Assembly: GCA_030280995.1 (NCBI GenBank)
Contig: JASXTE010000013.1
Coordinates: forward strand, 14,287,501-14,351,500
Source of the DNA: Hemileia vastatrix
Taxonomy: Eukaryota; Basidiomycota; Pucciniomycetes; Pucciniales; Zaghouaniaceae
Direction: 5' to 3'
DNA length: 64,000 bases
Part shown: piece after piece, positions 24,324 through 34,214 of the stretch
Position numbering within the stretch: position 1 is the first letter of the stretch
How the letters are laid out: each line of letters opens with the position of its first letter
Notes under the pieces: generated by a model
The model's input: only the letters and a program-made list of their open reading frames with translations
Told to the model about the DNA's origin: nothing
Databases searched by the model: none
Program-made: the position numbers and the translations under genes

Positions 24324-24641
24324 TGTTAGAATTTGGTTGAGAGGTGAGGAGGAGGAGTGCTATGAGTGCTATTCGTTGTGAGAGGAAGAAAAGGGGATAT
24401 TAAATAAGGGGGTTATATGGGGCAAACACTGTGGAACACTCCTCATCAAACAACTTACCTAGTAATCCAGTAACTCTCTAGTCTCACTGCTAAATTAGCA
24501 TACTCAGTCACATCTTCTCTCAATTTTGGCAGCCCCAACATAGTTTTAGTCCTAGTTAGTTCACTGCTGTACATAGAATAGTCAGTCCCATCCCAGGCTA
24601 TTGTCAGCATTAGTAGTAGTCCTCCTTCTTAGGTCTTAACA
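24324..24641 (+). repeat. 3' LTR (318 bp)
   Basis: Begins TGTTAGAATTTGGTTGAGAG directly after the purine tract AAAAGAGGGGGTAA (24310-24323) and ends GGTCTTAACA. It is paired with 19138-19454. Confidence 0.85.
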
Positions 24642-24807
24642 CTCCAATTACAATGGGGAGAGAATGGGTAGGGTCTTGAATTCATTTAAAGCGCTTTTTA
24701 AAGGGACTGAATCTTTCTTAACTGTTATCTCCAAAAAATTTTGTTTTAATATGGAGCTTGTGAATCATTAGTTAAAGGATATTTAAAAATATTTAATTGA
24801 TACTTAC

Positions 24808-25681
24808 TGTGGTGGTATTCTCAATAACACCCACTTCAGGAACTGGAACAGCCTCCACTTCCACAACTGGGAAAACTAGTTTAACCTTAATTTATTATAA
24901 TTATTCACCATAAAAAAAAACCTGGCACCTGATATCAGGTGCCAATCCCTATATTTGACTTTATTCAATTTCATATCAGCTGTAATTCTTCTGGAAAGCC
25001 TAAACCCTTAACAATGAGAACACTAGCTCATGCAAAATCAAATCAAATTTACTTTTTTAATCAAAACTGAATATAAGGATAGGCACCTGCTAGCAGGTTC
25101 CACTTGATTTTTTGTGGTGAGTAGTTTATATAACCCAATACTAAAATCTGAATAATACTTAAAATTAAATTATTATCAAAAAAGTTAGGATACTCTTTCA
25201 ATTCCAGAGGACCGTGAAATAGCAGTTGTGCTTCTATAGGTTGTTCTGCAGCAATCTCTTTACTACTGTTCAATAACACAATTCACCACCTCTACTTCTT
25301 CATTTTCATGAGGGATAATCAACTGTAAAGTTTTGTCTCAATCCACTGGATTGGCTGTATCTTAAAACTCATATGTAGCCAATTAAATGACCTCTTCTTC
25401 AATTGGGTACTTATTTTTGGCCTCACTTGTTAATGCTTGAAAGGAGAGACTGTAAAAACCTCAATACCAGGAGCTCAATACATTTTTTGTCTGATAATAT
25501 AAGGAAGGGACCTAACTAGGGATGATAAAAGGAGTCACCAGATTGTCCTGAATCTCCTGAATGACAAACCAGGGCTCAAAATTTGACCAGTAAATGTGGG
25601 GCATAAATTTATTTACACCAAGATCTTTAATCATTTTTTCACACTTCACCTGTTGCCACTGACAGAATTCAACTTTCTTTT
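24808..25681 (-). pseudogene. Zinc-cluster-type gene, 3' part, interrupted by two insertions
   Basis: Minus-strand frames read VEFCQWQQVKCEKMIKDLGV (25679-25620), YWSNFEPWFVIQEIQDNLVT, then acidic segments (LIIPHENEEVEVVNCVIE) and, past a MITE, FPVVEVEAVPVPEVGVIENT ending at a GTAAGT donor (24808). The FCxWxQVxC block matches the antisense gene at 26587-27457 (FCRWRQVTC), and VEAVP matches its second exon, so this is a relative. Its 5' part lies at 34018-34157, beyond the inserted retrotransposon. The two halves differ by one base in frame, and stops are frequent. Function is unknown; zinc binding is inferred from the Cys pattern. Confidence 0.5.
24906..25119. mobile_element. MITE with palindromic ends, copy 1
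   Basis: A 214-bp element that is the reverse complement of 48736-48948. Ends are CACCA and TGGTG; the terminal inverted repeats are about 45 bp. Within each end lies a near-perfect palindrome (CACCTGATATCAGGTG on the left, ACCTGCTAGCAGGT on the right). No target duplication is evident. It interrupts the zinc-cluster-type pseudogene. It has no coding capacity and I cannot assign a superfamily. Confidence 0.75.
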
Positions 25682-26490
25682 TGTCACTGGATGACCTACA
25701 CACAAGGCCGAGGGTGTTCCTGGGAAAGTGAGATTGGAGGAAAGAGTTTAGAGACTTCTTTGAAGTACAGAGGAAATACTCAAGGAAGTGATTTGAAGAT
25801 GAGTTGAAGGAAAAGCTTTTTCTTCAAGATATGTTCAATAAGAATCTTAATATAATTTAAAGGTAAAATTAATATTCTTAGGGTCTCACAAAGGGTTGGA
25901 AATTCAATAATCAAAGATTTAAGTTTTAGAAATGATTACTGAGAAAATAAGGAAATGTACAATAACAATGATTTAACCTGAAGCTTTACCACTATTAAAT
26001 ATATATATGTTTTATAATTTAATTCTAAAGAATTTCAAACCAAAATCCCAACCCTTTTATATCCACTACTCCTCCTCACATTGACCTCATGTCCATCCAT
26101 TATTCCGCACACCACAGACCTCCAAAAAACACCTGTTACACCTGGACCCTCCTCACTAACATCCGTTAAACCCTTGAACCTCTACTAACCATCCCGTCCA
26201 TGCTCACTACCCCTGTTAATAACCCACAGACACACAATAAACCTTTAGCGGAATATTGCATTGGCCGTTGCGCTCTGCGTCGCCTATCAAAGAAAAAGAC
26301 TGAACACACTGTTGAGAGATTAACTAATTTAGATTTAAAGTTTTAGATTAGCACGGTTGAATAGTGAGTATACAAAGGAAAGTTGCAATTGCTATGTAGA
26401 ATCACTTCTGCACTTTGAACATGGATTTAGACCTCATTATTATTGATTTAATGAGCTGCTTTTGCCTCAAGTGTCACGTGGTGCATGACA
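25682..26490 (-). repeat. 3' LTR (809 bp)
   Basis: Direct copy of 33209-34017, same length, with scattered substitutions. The inner edge is followed by a palindrome ATGCCCGGGCAT rather than a clear polypurine tract. Confidence 0.9.
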
Positions 26491-26586
26491 GATGCCCGGG
26501 CATAAGACGCAAGCTCTGTTGAGCATGAGAACACATTCTTCCCACACTATAATTTTTCCCCTACTTCTTCTTTAAATAATTTTATT

Positions 26587-27457
26587 ATGTCTAACTGCCC
26601 CACTCCCATTCCCAAGCCTCCACACCCCAAAGCTGATGGAAGTGTTGTTACCCGCCAATATACCCACGCTTGCACGGCTTGTGCGTCAAAAGCATGGCCA
26701 CACAAGGCCCTCGCCAGAAATGCAAATTTTGTCGCTGGAGACAGGTAACCTGTGATTCCCTTATGAAAAACGGGGATATCGAGAGGAGTTTTACGGGGAC
26801 TAAGTACTGGGTGATCCCTAAGACCAAAGATGTGGTCTGGGATAATTGATCAGTGGAAGAAGAGGAAAATTAGGTCAAAGATACTGTGGTGACTTGGGTA
26901 TCCCAGACCACAGACCAAAAACAAGGGGTGGAAGAAGAGGTGGATGAGGATGAGGTTACCATCTCGAGCTTTCCTCCAAAAAAACAACGGATGATCATTG
27001 AGGATGATGATGAGGAGGAGAAGGGAGTGACAATAGAGGTCACCCCGAAGCTGTTTTTAGAACCCAATCCTGTTTTTGAGGTGAGTTTTACCTTTTTCTT
27101 GTTTCAAGTTTTTTAGTTTATACTGATGACTATATGTTATAATTTTAGAATTCGGATGTCATTGAAGAAGCTCTGATTGTGGAGGCTGTTCCATTGCTGC
27201 CAGTTGAGGCCAGTCAACCGGCAGTTGATTTGAAGGAGGAGGATGAAGAAACCCTTGACCAGGTGTGGTCAAAGAAGCCTTGGCAGGGTCAACAAGTTTG
27301 ATTCCTCAAAAACTTAAGTGACAAGATTGACAAGATTGTTGATGCCGCCTCCTTTGATGTGGCAGAAGAGTTACTTGAAATTGGAGAGGAGGAGGTATTT
27401 GAAAAATGCAGAAAGGTAATAAGGGTGGTGTTGGAGAAAATGCAGGAGAAGATTTGA
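26587..27457 (+). pseudogene. Antisense zinc-cluster gene inside the gypsy element (2 exons)
   Basis: It lies on the strand opposite to gag-pol, with its ATG 97 bp from the inner edge of the 3' LTR. Exon 1 (26587-27080) encodes two Cys groups, THACTACASKAWP and QKCKFCRWRQVTC. The second is C-x2-C-x6-C as in Zn(II)2Cys6 domains; the first has C-x2-C with its third Cys lost near a frameshift around 26695. An acidic region (EEEVDEDEV, EDDDEEEKG) follows. The intron 27081-27148 has GTGAGT...TTTTAG borders and joins in phase. Exon 2 encodes VEAVPLLPVEASQP, then, after an in-frame TGA near 27300, a helical tail (LSDKIDKIVDAASFDVAEEL) to the stop at 27457. In-frame TGA and TAG also lie near 26848-26875. 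A DNA- or RNA-binding role is inference only. Confidence 0.6.
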
Positions 27458-28386
27458 AATGGGTAGGGAAAAAAGAAAAGAGAAAAGCAAAAGTGAAAAA
27501 AAAAGGTAGAAAGCAAATGTAAATTGTTTATTTATTTATTCTATTGGTTTTGTTGTTTTAATTAAAATTTTATTATATGTTTTTTAAGATTTTGAAAGAG
27601 AAAGAAAGAAAAAAATTTTTGAATGAAATTTTTGTTTTGAACTTTGAAAGAAGAAAAGAAAGAATATTTAAATGAGGATTTTTAGTTTAAGTTTTGAAAT
27701 GCAAAAAAAATTTAAGTAAAAAAAAAATAGTTGATTGAAAATTTTGGTTTTATGTTTTTAAATCAAAATTTAATGAAAAAAAAGAAAAAGGAAAAATGTT
27801 ATTCATGAAAATTTATTTGAGGTTATTTTTGAAGTTTTGAGAAATTTTGGTTATTTGAAGAGAAAGGAGAAAAAAAATAGTTTTGAAAAAAAAAGAATTT
27901 GAAAGAAAAGAGTAATTTGTTCAAAAAATTTTAAAAGAGAGATTTAAAGGTGGAAGTGAAGTTTGAGAAAGGTTGTCATATTGAGTTCATGAAATATTTT
28001 GATAGTTCAAAGAAAGAGAAATAAGGAAAAAAATGTATTTTGAAAAGATAAAAAAATTTTGAAAGAAGAAAAGAAAGAAAATTAAAGGAATTATTGATTC
28101 TTAAGATTTTATTTTAATGAATTGTTTAAGTCTTTTTTTTTTGTTATTTTTTTTTTAATTTTAATTTATTTTTATTTTTAATTTATTTTGTTTTATTTAT
28201 TTTTAAAGAAGGTTGAAAGAGAAGAAGAAAAAAGGAAACAGAGTAATGATTTTTAGAAGAGAAGAAGTTTTAGATTTTAAGAAAAGAAAAGAAAAGAAAA
28301 GAGAAGAGAAGAGAAGAAAAATAATAATAAAAGAGAGTTTTAAGGTTTTGGTTTTAAAGGATATTTAAGATGAAAAGATTTTAGGA
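27458..28386. repeat. Purine-rich low-complexity tract (GAAA/AAAG-rich)
   Basis: Over 900 bp the plus strand is dominated by A and G with T runs, including simple stretches such as AAAAGAAAAGAAAAGAGAAG (28280-28310). It separates the chromodomain of the gypsy element from its antisense gene. I see no coding capacity. Confidence 0.7.
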
Positions 28387-29640
28387 ATTCAGGGTCATTA
28401 GAAACATTGATGGCTGGTTCCCAGGATGTTTTGCCTGAGTCATTGAGGAAGCCTTCCCATTCCACAAGGTATTGAAGTTTCCCCTTGCACATTCTTGAAT
28501 CAAGGATATGGCTTACTTCCCACTCTAGATGGTCTTCTACTTCGACCAGTTCTGGAGGAGGTTGGTTCCTGCCCAGGTATGTTTCTCAAGCCAGTTCCAG
28601 GAGAGATACGTGGAAAACAGGGTGAATAGCCTGCCATTTAGGAAGTAGAATGAGTCGAAATGAAGTTTTAGAGCCTTCGGAGTAAATTTTGAATGATCCC
28701 AAGGGCTTTTCGGCCAGTTTCTTAGATGGTCGAGTTGTTTAAATGTTTTGTGTGTTTAGCCATACTTTGTCGCCTGGTTTAAAGGAAGGAGCAGATTATC
28801 AATGTTTGTCGGCCTGTTCCTTGTACCTTCGAATTGCTAATTCCAAGTTTGATTTAAGTTCTTCTTGGAGTCGTGATATGGTTCGAAGATAATGTTCCGC
28901 AGGATGACTAGTTCCTACATGTATTGAGTTGAATCGAGGATGTCTTCCATAAACATTTTCAAAAGATATTGTTGTGTCGAAGAATGAGTCAAGTTATTTT
29001 AAGCCAATTCAGCCAATGGTAACCATGTGGTCCAATTGTCTTGTTGGTAACTGACATACATTTAGAGGTATTGCTCAAGGATTTTGTTGACCCTTTCTGT
29101 TTGCCCATTGGTTTCAGGATGATAGGCCATGGAGATATTCCTCGTGATATTGAGTTGCTGACACAATTGAGTCCAGAATGTGGATAAAAACAATGATCCT
29201 CTATCTGAAATAATATCATTAGTTAAGCCATGTTTGGAAAATACATTTTCTAGAAACAATTTTGACAAATCTTCTGCTGTAGCAGTAGTGGTGGTTTTTA
29301 TGAAAATAGACATTTTTGAAAATCTATCTACTATTACTAATATAGCATCAAAATTATTTGAAAGAGGAAGTTGAGAAATAAAATCCATTGATAAAGATTC
29401 CCAAGGTTTAGAGGGAATAGGAAGTGGTTGAAGCAACCCATGCTTTTGGTGAAGGGGAGCCTTATTCCTATTACATTTGTAACAAGATCTTATATAGGCT
29501 TTGATCTCTCTGGTCATTCCTGGCCAGAAGAAATCCCTTGCTATTAACTGGTTGGTTTTATCAACACCAAAATGACCAGCTAATGGAGAATCATGTCGAC
29601 TATTGAAAATCCATAATTTTATTTAATTGTTGTCGGGTAT
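28387..29640 (-). pseudogene. Integrase and chromodomain of the 8.3-kb element
   Basis: The minus strand gives the H2C2 region (HFGVDKTNQLIARDFFWPGM, SCYKCNRNKAPLHQ), the core (WESLSMDFISQLPLSNNFDA with the first Asp, TNDIISDRGSLFLSTFW with the second, MAYHPETNGQTERVNKILEQ with Glu), a broken GPY region, and a chromodomain near 28390-28510 (EVSHILDSRMCKGKLQYLVE, TSWEPAINVSND). The core at 29062-29517 is open and all three catalytic acids are visible. Downstream, frames change around 29000 and 28740. Confidence 0.85.
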
Positions 29641-29739
29641 GACTACTTTACCTTCGAAGACTAATAGACCGGATTAAATACTAAATTTTTTAGCACTTTG
29701 CTTCAAGAGTATTTCGTCTTTTAACCCTAAACAATAATT

Positions 29740-31160
29740 TTAATTTGACTGAGCTTCGAGGATGTTGGATAGTGGATTTTGAAAAGATTGAATTGTCATC
29801 GAATTAAGTTGATGAGTTGTTAACATTGATTTGTTGAAGATTGATTTCACATTTGCTAGGTTCTTGTCAGCAAATACGTCCCCCCACTGTGTGTAAACAG
29901 CATCCCAATGTGACAGGATATCTGGGCAATAGGAAATAGAGAAAGGAAATTCAGACAGAAATTCAGCCCACCTGGCCTGATGCCTGGTTAACACTTTGGA
30001 AGACATAAATTATTTCAAAGCATTATGGTCAGTCAGAATCTGAAAAGGACTATCCAGGCTGAGAAGAAAAGAGCACCATTTTTTAAGACAATGAATGATA
30101 GCTAATAGCTCTTTGTCATGAATTTCATAATTTAATTCTGCCGCAATAAGTTTGCAGGACTCAAAAGTAACAGGATGAAATAATTTCATTTCAGGATTGA
30201 ATTGAGAGATGACCCCTGCAATAGCATAATTGCTAGTGTCTGTCTCAACTATTTTCGAAGCAGAAAGATTAAAATGACAAAGAATAGGAGCTGTGGTGAG
30301 CGCAGTCTTCAATGCTTTGAATTCCTTTTGTGCTGTATGAGTAAAAACAAAAGGAATATCTTTTCTAAGAAGAGAAGTAAGATTAGAGATAGTTTTAGAG
30401 TAATCTTTGATAAATATTCTATAAAAATTTGCAAAACCCAAAAATTCTTGGAGGGATTTAACAGTTTTGGGCTCAGGCCATTCTAGGACTTTTTGGACCT
30501 TTTTGTCATCCATGAATAAACCATCAGTGGACAGCATAAAACCTAAAAAATCAATAGATTTAAGATGGAATTAGCACTTATTGTGCTTGGCATAGAGACC
30601 GTGATCCCAAAGGCAATTTAGAACCTGTCAAACATGATGAATATGTTCATCAACGGTCTTTGAGAAAATTAAAATATTGTCTAAATAGACAACAAAAAAT
30701 TGTTCAACAACATCTTGAAAGATGTTATTAACAAAATTTTGAAAAGTAGATGGTGCGTTACACAATTCAAAAAGGTATGATTAAGTATTCAAAACTACCA
30801 AATCTAGTCCACATTGCAGTCAGTGGTTCATGACCTTCCGCAATGCAAATAAGATTATAAGCGCCTCTAAGATCAATTTTAGAAAATAAATTAGCACCAT
30901 TGAAAAAGGTAAGAAGCAATGACATAGGGGGAACAGGGTATTCATTCTTCTTAGTGACTGTATTGAGCTTTCTATATTCAACACACAACCTAAGTCTACC
31001 ATCCTGGGTCTTTACAAAAAGAACAGGGGAGACGATTTACTGGCTCTGATGAAAACTTTGGCTACATTCTCTGCAATGTAGTCTCAAAGAGCTTGAGATT
31101 TGTCCTTTGACAAAGAATAGACAGGACCTGCCAGAGGTACTGAACCTATTAACTCTATTT
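29740..31160 (-). pseudogene. Reverse transcriptase-RNase H of the 8.3-kb element
   Basis: RT: MCVEYRKLNTVTKKNEYPVP, LFSKIDLRGAYNLICIAEGH (first Asp), and VVYLDNILIFSK near 30690, where the second Asp of YLDD is Asn, so catalysis is lost. RT connection and RNase H follow in a 175-codon open frame (30537-30010): FLGFANFYRIFIKDYSKTIS, VETDTSNYAIAGVISQFNPE (Asp), NYEIHDKELLAIIHCLKKW (Glu), FQILTDHNALK (Asp). The end (RHQARWAEFLSEFPFSISYC) is in 30006-29740. Confidence 0.85.
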
Positions 31161-31740
31161 AATGGTCATAGGGTTGATGAGGTGGTAACTTATCAGCCTT
31201 GCAGATTGAGAAAAAATCAAGGAAATCATGATAGATTTACAGTAGAGATTATTTAATGGCTTCAACATTGATTTGGTTGTCCTCATCTTCTTTGAGAGAA
31301 TCTGTCAAGGGAAGACCAGAATTGTGAGAGCATGATTCAACTACTTTGAGGCAATTTAAATCCTCTTTGAGTGAAGTGATTGAGCTAAAAGGGTTAGCCA
31401 ATTGCTCATTTAGAGAATGATCAGATGCTTGCAAGTCATCTGGCAGAGATTTGTCCTCTAGCAGGACATTGTCAGGCGGGTTTTTTAACTCCCTATTGAC
31501 CTGCATTGAAGAATCAGAAATATACTTAGCATGTGGGGTGATCAATACCCATGACCAATCAATTTCAGGATTCCAATGCATTAAAAAGTCATGGCCAAGA
31601 ATGGTATCTTACATTCTTGGGGTGTCCAAGACTGACAATTCCCACTCAAATGGGGGAAAATTCAGAAAGTTGAAAACCCATAAAACTTTCTTACTTACCC
31701 AATATTTGGGTTCCTCTGATTCGACCAAATAAATTGGAAT
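31161..31740 (-). pseudogene. PR-RT linker of the 8.3-kb element
   Basis: An open stretch at 31581-31249 encodes an acidic linker (NPPDNVLLEDKSLPDDLQAS) that joins the protease core to RT. The adjacent 31590-31740 encodes the protease tail in another frame (opposite strand of the plus-strand open frame seen there). Confidence 0.55.
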
Positions 31741-32133
31741 TCAGTCAATATCTTTGAATTTCAGCTTTAACTTCTTGGCAAAAGATAAACTGACAAAATA
31801 AATTGAAGCTCCAGAGTCTATAAGACAACTGAAAGGGGTATCCTCCTTAAAAAGAATGAATCTCATGCGGTTTAAGGCAACTCCAGTTCTTAAGCCATGG
31901 AGGTTCTGTGCACTGGGAGAGATAAGATGGTTTGCTTTGCACACAAGTAAACTATCTACTAGGTTTTTGACTTTAAAAGTAGTACCTTCTCTTTCCTTCA
32001 ACTTCACACAATCTTCTAGCTTGTGCTTACCCCCACAATACATACATATCCCATTATCTGCTTGTCTCTTCCTCTCAGATTCTTTAAGTTCCCCTTTTGG
32101 GTCCAATACCTTACTGATATTGCCTGGGGTCAA
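31741..32133 (-). pseudogene. Nucleocapsid knuckle and aspartic protease
   Basis: A 130-codon open frame with a short zinc knuckle CMYCGGKHKLEDC (C-x2-C-x3-H-x4-C), one residue shorter than the usual CCHC spacing, then FSCLIDSGASIYFVSLSFAK, the DSGAS protease active site. NC binds genomic RNA; PR matures the polyprotein. The frame ends in a stop before the linker, so PR and RT are not continuous here. Confidence 0.8.
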
Positions 32134-33152
32134 GCCTTTTGGTCAAAGTTTGTCCTTTCCCTTATTGGGTTTGGATTTAGTTGGCCGTGGGTGTGAAGAA
32201 AGTCCCGATTTAAAATTAGGCCCTGAGATTTGTTGGCATATCTACAATGTTGTAGTTGTCCTTGGTAAACGCTGTTGAGTTCGAGAGTTTGATACATTAA
32301 ATCCTTTAAGGTAGTCATCTTCTGACCATGAAGATTTAATTGATTTAGAATCCTTGAAGGAAGTCCCTTTTTGAAATGATACTTGAGGGCAGCATCATTC
32401 CAACCTACTCAAGTTTGAAGCACTCTGAAGTTCGAGATATATTCAGAGGCTTTACAATTATCACTCATGCGGAGGAAATCAAGTTCTATTTCCGCTTTGT
32501 CAGTTTCATTAGGGTTACCGAGCAATGTAAAGAGTTGGTCTTCGAACTTTTCCCAGTTATTGATAAGTAAGTGGGTTTCTGTCGAAGAGAGCATGAGAAG
32601 ATAAGGTTTGAACCATCTGGCTTCTTTTCCAGCTAAGAATGAAGAAGCGTAAACAAAATTTGATTGGTTGTTATTGAATGTTTGAGGGTCATTATGGAAA
32701 AGGAGCTTGCAGGTTTGCAAGAAGGGGTGAAATCTGTCTGGGTGTTCTCCATCAAATTTTTCAGGAGATTTCATGGAAGGAGTTTTGAATTTTGATCCCT
32801 CCGAAGATGTTGGATTTGAAATCGTTTTCATGAAAAGTCTCATGAAGTATTCTAAAGAATTAGATGGTCCAGGTTCCAGAGGTTGACCAGAAGGGTGAGT
32901 AGCAGGGGCAGACAGTGCCTCATGCATTGTATCCTCTCCTTCTGCTTCATTGCTAGAATCATCAAAATCCTGGGGGATGTCTTCCACAGATTGGACTGAG
33001 TGTTTCTGTTCCCTAATTTCAAGAGGTTCCAGAGAGTGATTGCAGGAAACAGGCTGTGTGGCTGTTGGCCTGCCTCTGGCGCGAGCCCTAGTAGTAGCAC
33101 CCGTAGGAGGAGTGCGTTGAACAGGTGCCATTTTTAAAGAATTTAAAAACAC
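32134..33152 (-). pseudogene. Gag of the 8.3-kb element
   Basis: A 247-codon frame (33152-32409; the more likely start is MAPVQRTPP at 33131) with a basic N-terminus (TTRARARGRPTATQP), an acidic linker and a capsid domain (SPEKFDGEHPDRFHPFLQTC, SSFLAGKEARWFKPYL). It continues after a frameshift near 32405 with ALKYHFKKGLPSRILNQLNL and stops near 32130, just before the knuckle frame. The capsid pattern is that of Ty3/gypsy Gag (retrotrans_gag). Confidence 0.8.
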
Positions 33153-33208
33153 CTGAAAAAGGATGTAGTAGTGCGAAAGAATGAGAACTATGGAGAATTA
33201 AATTATAC

Positions 33209-34017
33209 TGTCACCGGACAACCTATGCACAAGGTCAAGGGTGTTCCTGGGAAAGTGAGATTGGAGGAAAGAGTTTAGATACTTCTTTGAAGTACAGAGG
33301 AAATACTCAAGGAAGTGATTTGAAGATGAGTTGAAGGAAAAGATTTTTCTTCAAGATATGTTCAATAAGAATCTTAATATAATTTAAAGGTAAAATTAAT
33401 ATTCTTAGGGTCTCACAAAGGGTTGGAAATTCAATAATCAAAGATTTAAGTTTTAGAAATGATTACTGAGAAAATAAGGAAATGTACAATAACAATGATT
33501 TAACCTGAAGCTTTACCACTATTAAATATATATATGTTTTATAATTTAATTCTAAAGAATTTCGAACCAAAATCCCAACCCTTTTATATCCACTACTCCT
33601 CCTTGCATTGACCTCATGCCCATCCAATATTCCGCACACCACAGACCTCCAAAAAACACCCGTTACACCTGGACCCTCCTCACTAACATCTGTTAACCCC
33701 TTGACCCTCCACTAACAATCCCGTCCATGCTCACTACCCGTGTTAATAACCCACAGACACACAATAAACCTTTAGTGGAATATTGCATTGGCCGTTGCGC
33801 TGTGCTTCGCCTATCAAAGAAAAAGACTGAACACACTATTGAGAGATTAACTAATTTAGATTTAAAGTTTTAGATTAGCATGGTTGAATAGTGAGTATAA
33901 AAAGGAAAGTTGCAGTTGCTATGTAGAATAGCTTCTGCACTTCAAACATGGATTTAGACCTCGTTATTATTGATTTAATGAGCTGCTTTTTCCTTGAGTG
34001 TCATGTGGAGAGTGACA
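33209..34017 (-). repeat. 5' LTR (809 bp)
   Basis: Pair of 25682-26490. Immediately 3' of it, on the minus strand, the sequence GTATAATTTAATTCTCC follows instead of a TGG-type tRNA primer site, so the priming mechanism is unclear. Confidence 0.9.
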
Positions 34018-34157
34018 CTTTTTTGCACCTTTTGTGGAAGTACTTTTGACACAATACCATTTTTGGTCAATGCATTTGAAGCAGGGGATCCAAACTCACA
34101 CATCTGAGCAAACCTATCATTCATTGGGTGGGGTGAAGTTTGTTGTGGATTGGTCAT
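34018..34157 (-). pseudogene. Zinc-cluster-type gene, 5' part
   Basis: The minus strand opens with MTNPQQTSPHPMNDRFAQMC and reads on to LPQKVQK, where the retrotransposon cuts it. The continuation is at 25681. A Pro/Thr-rich start followed by a Cys-containing segment is the arrangement seen at the start of 26587-27457. The fragment is short; assignment rests mainly on the 3' half. Confidence 0.45.
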
Positions 34158-34214
34158 ATTTAATAATTAAATATATATACATAAGTAGATTAAAATTTAA
34201 AATTAAAATTAGGT

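Larger units (their letters stand above)
19138..24641 (+). mobile_element. Ty3/gypsy chromovirus with 317-bp LTRs
   Basis: It has two direct LTRs (19138-19454 and 24324-24641) beginning TGTTAG and ending CTTAACA, with gag, PR, RT, RNase H, IN and chromodomain between them in that order. No TGG-type primer-binding site follows the 5' LTR (ATTTTTCTGATCTTG), so priming may be unusual or the site has decayed. The flanking 5-mers do not match. All genes are broken. Confidence 0.85.
25682..34017 (-). mobile_element. Ty3/gypsy chromovirus with 809-bp LTRs and an antisense gene
   Basis: A complete 8.3-kb insertion: LTRs of equal length (25682-26490 and 33209-34017; TGTCAC...TGACA), and a perfect 5-bp target duplication CTTTT (25677-25681 and 34018-34022). 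On the minus strand the order is gag, protease, RT, RNase H, integrase, chromodomain. Between the chromodomain (28387) and the 3' LTR (26490) lie a 0.9-kb purine-rich tract and a gene on the opposite (plus) strand. Coding regions contain stops, so it is not autonomous now. Confidence 0.9.

Noticed and set aside
31856..32278. Plus-strand frame of 140 codons
   Set aside because: Shadow of the gag/protease frames on the minus strand, which contain the zinc knuckle and DSGAS motif.
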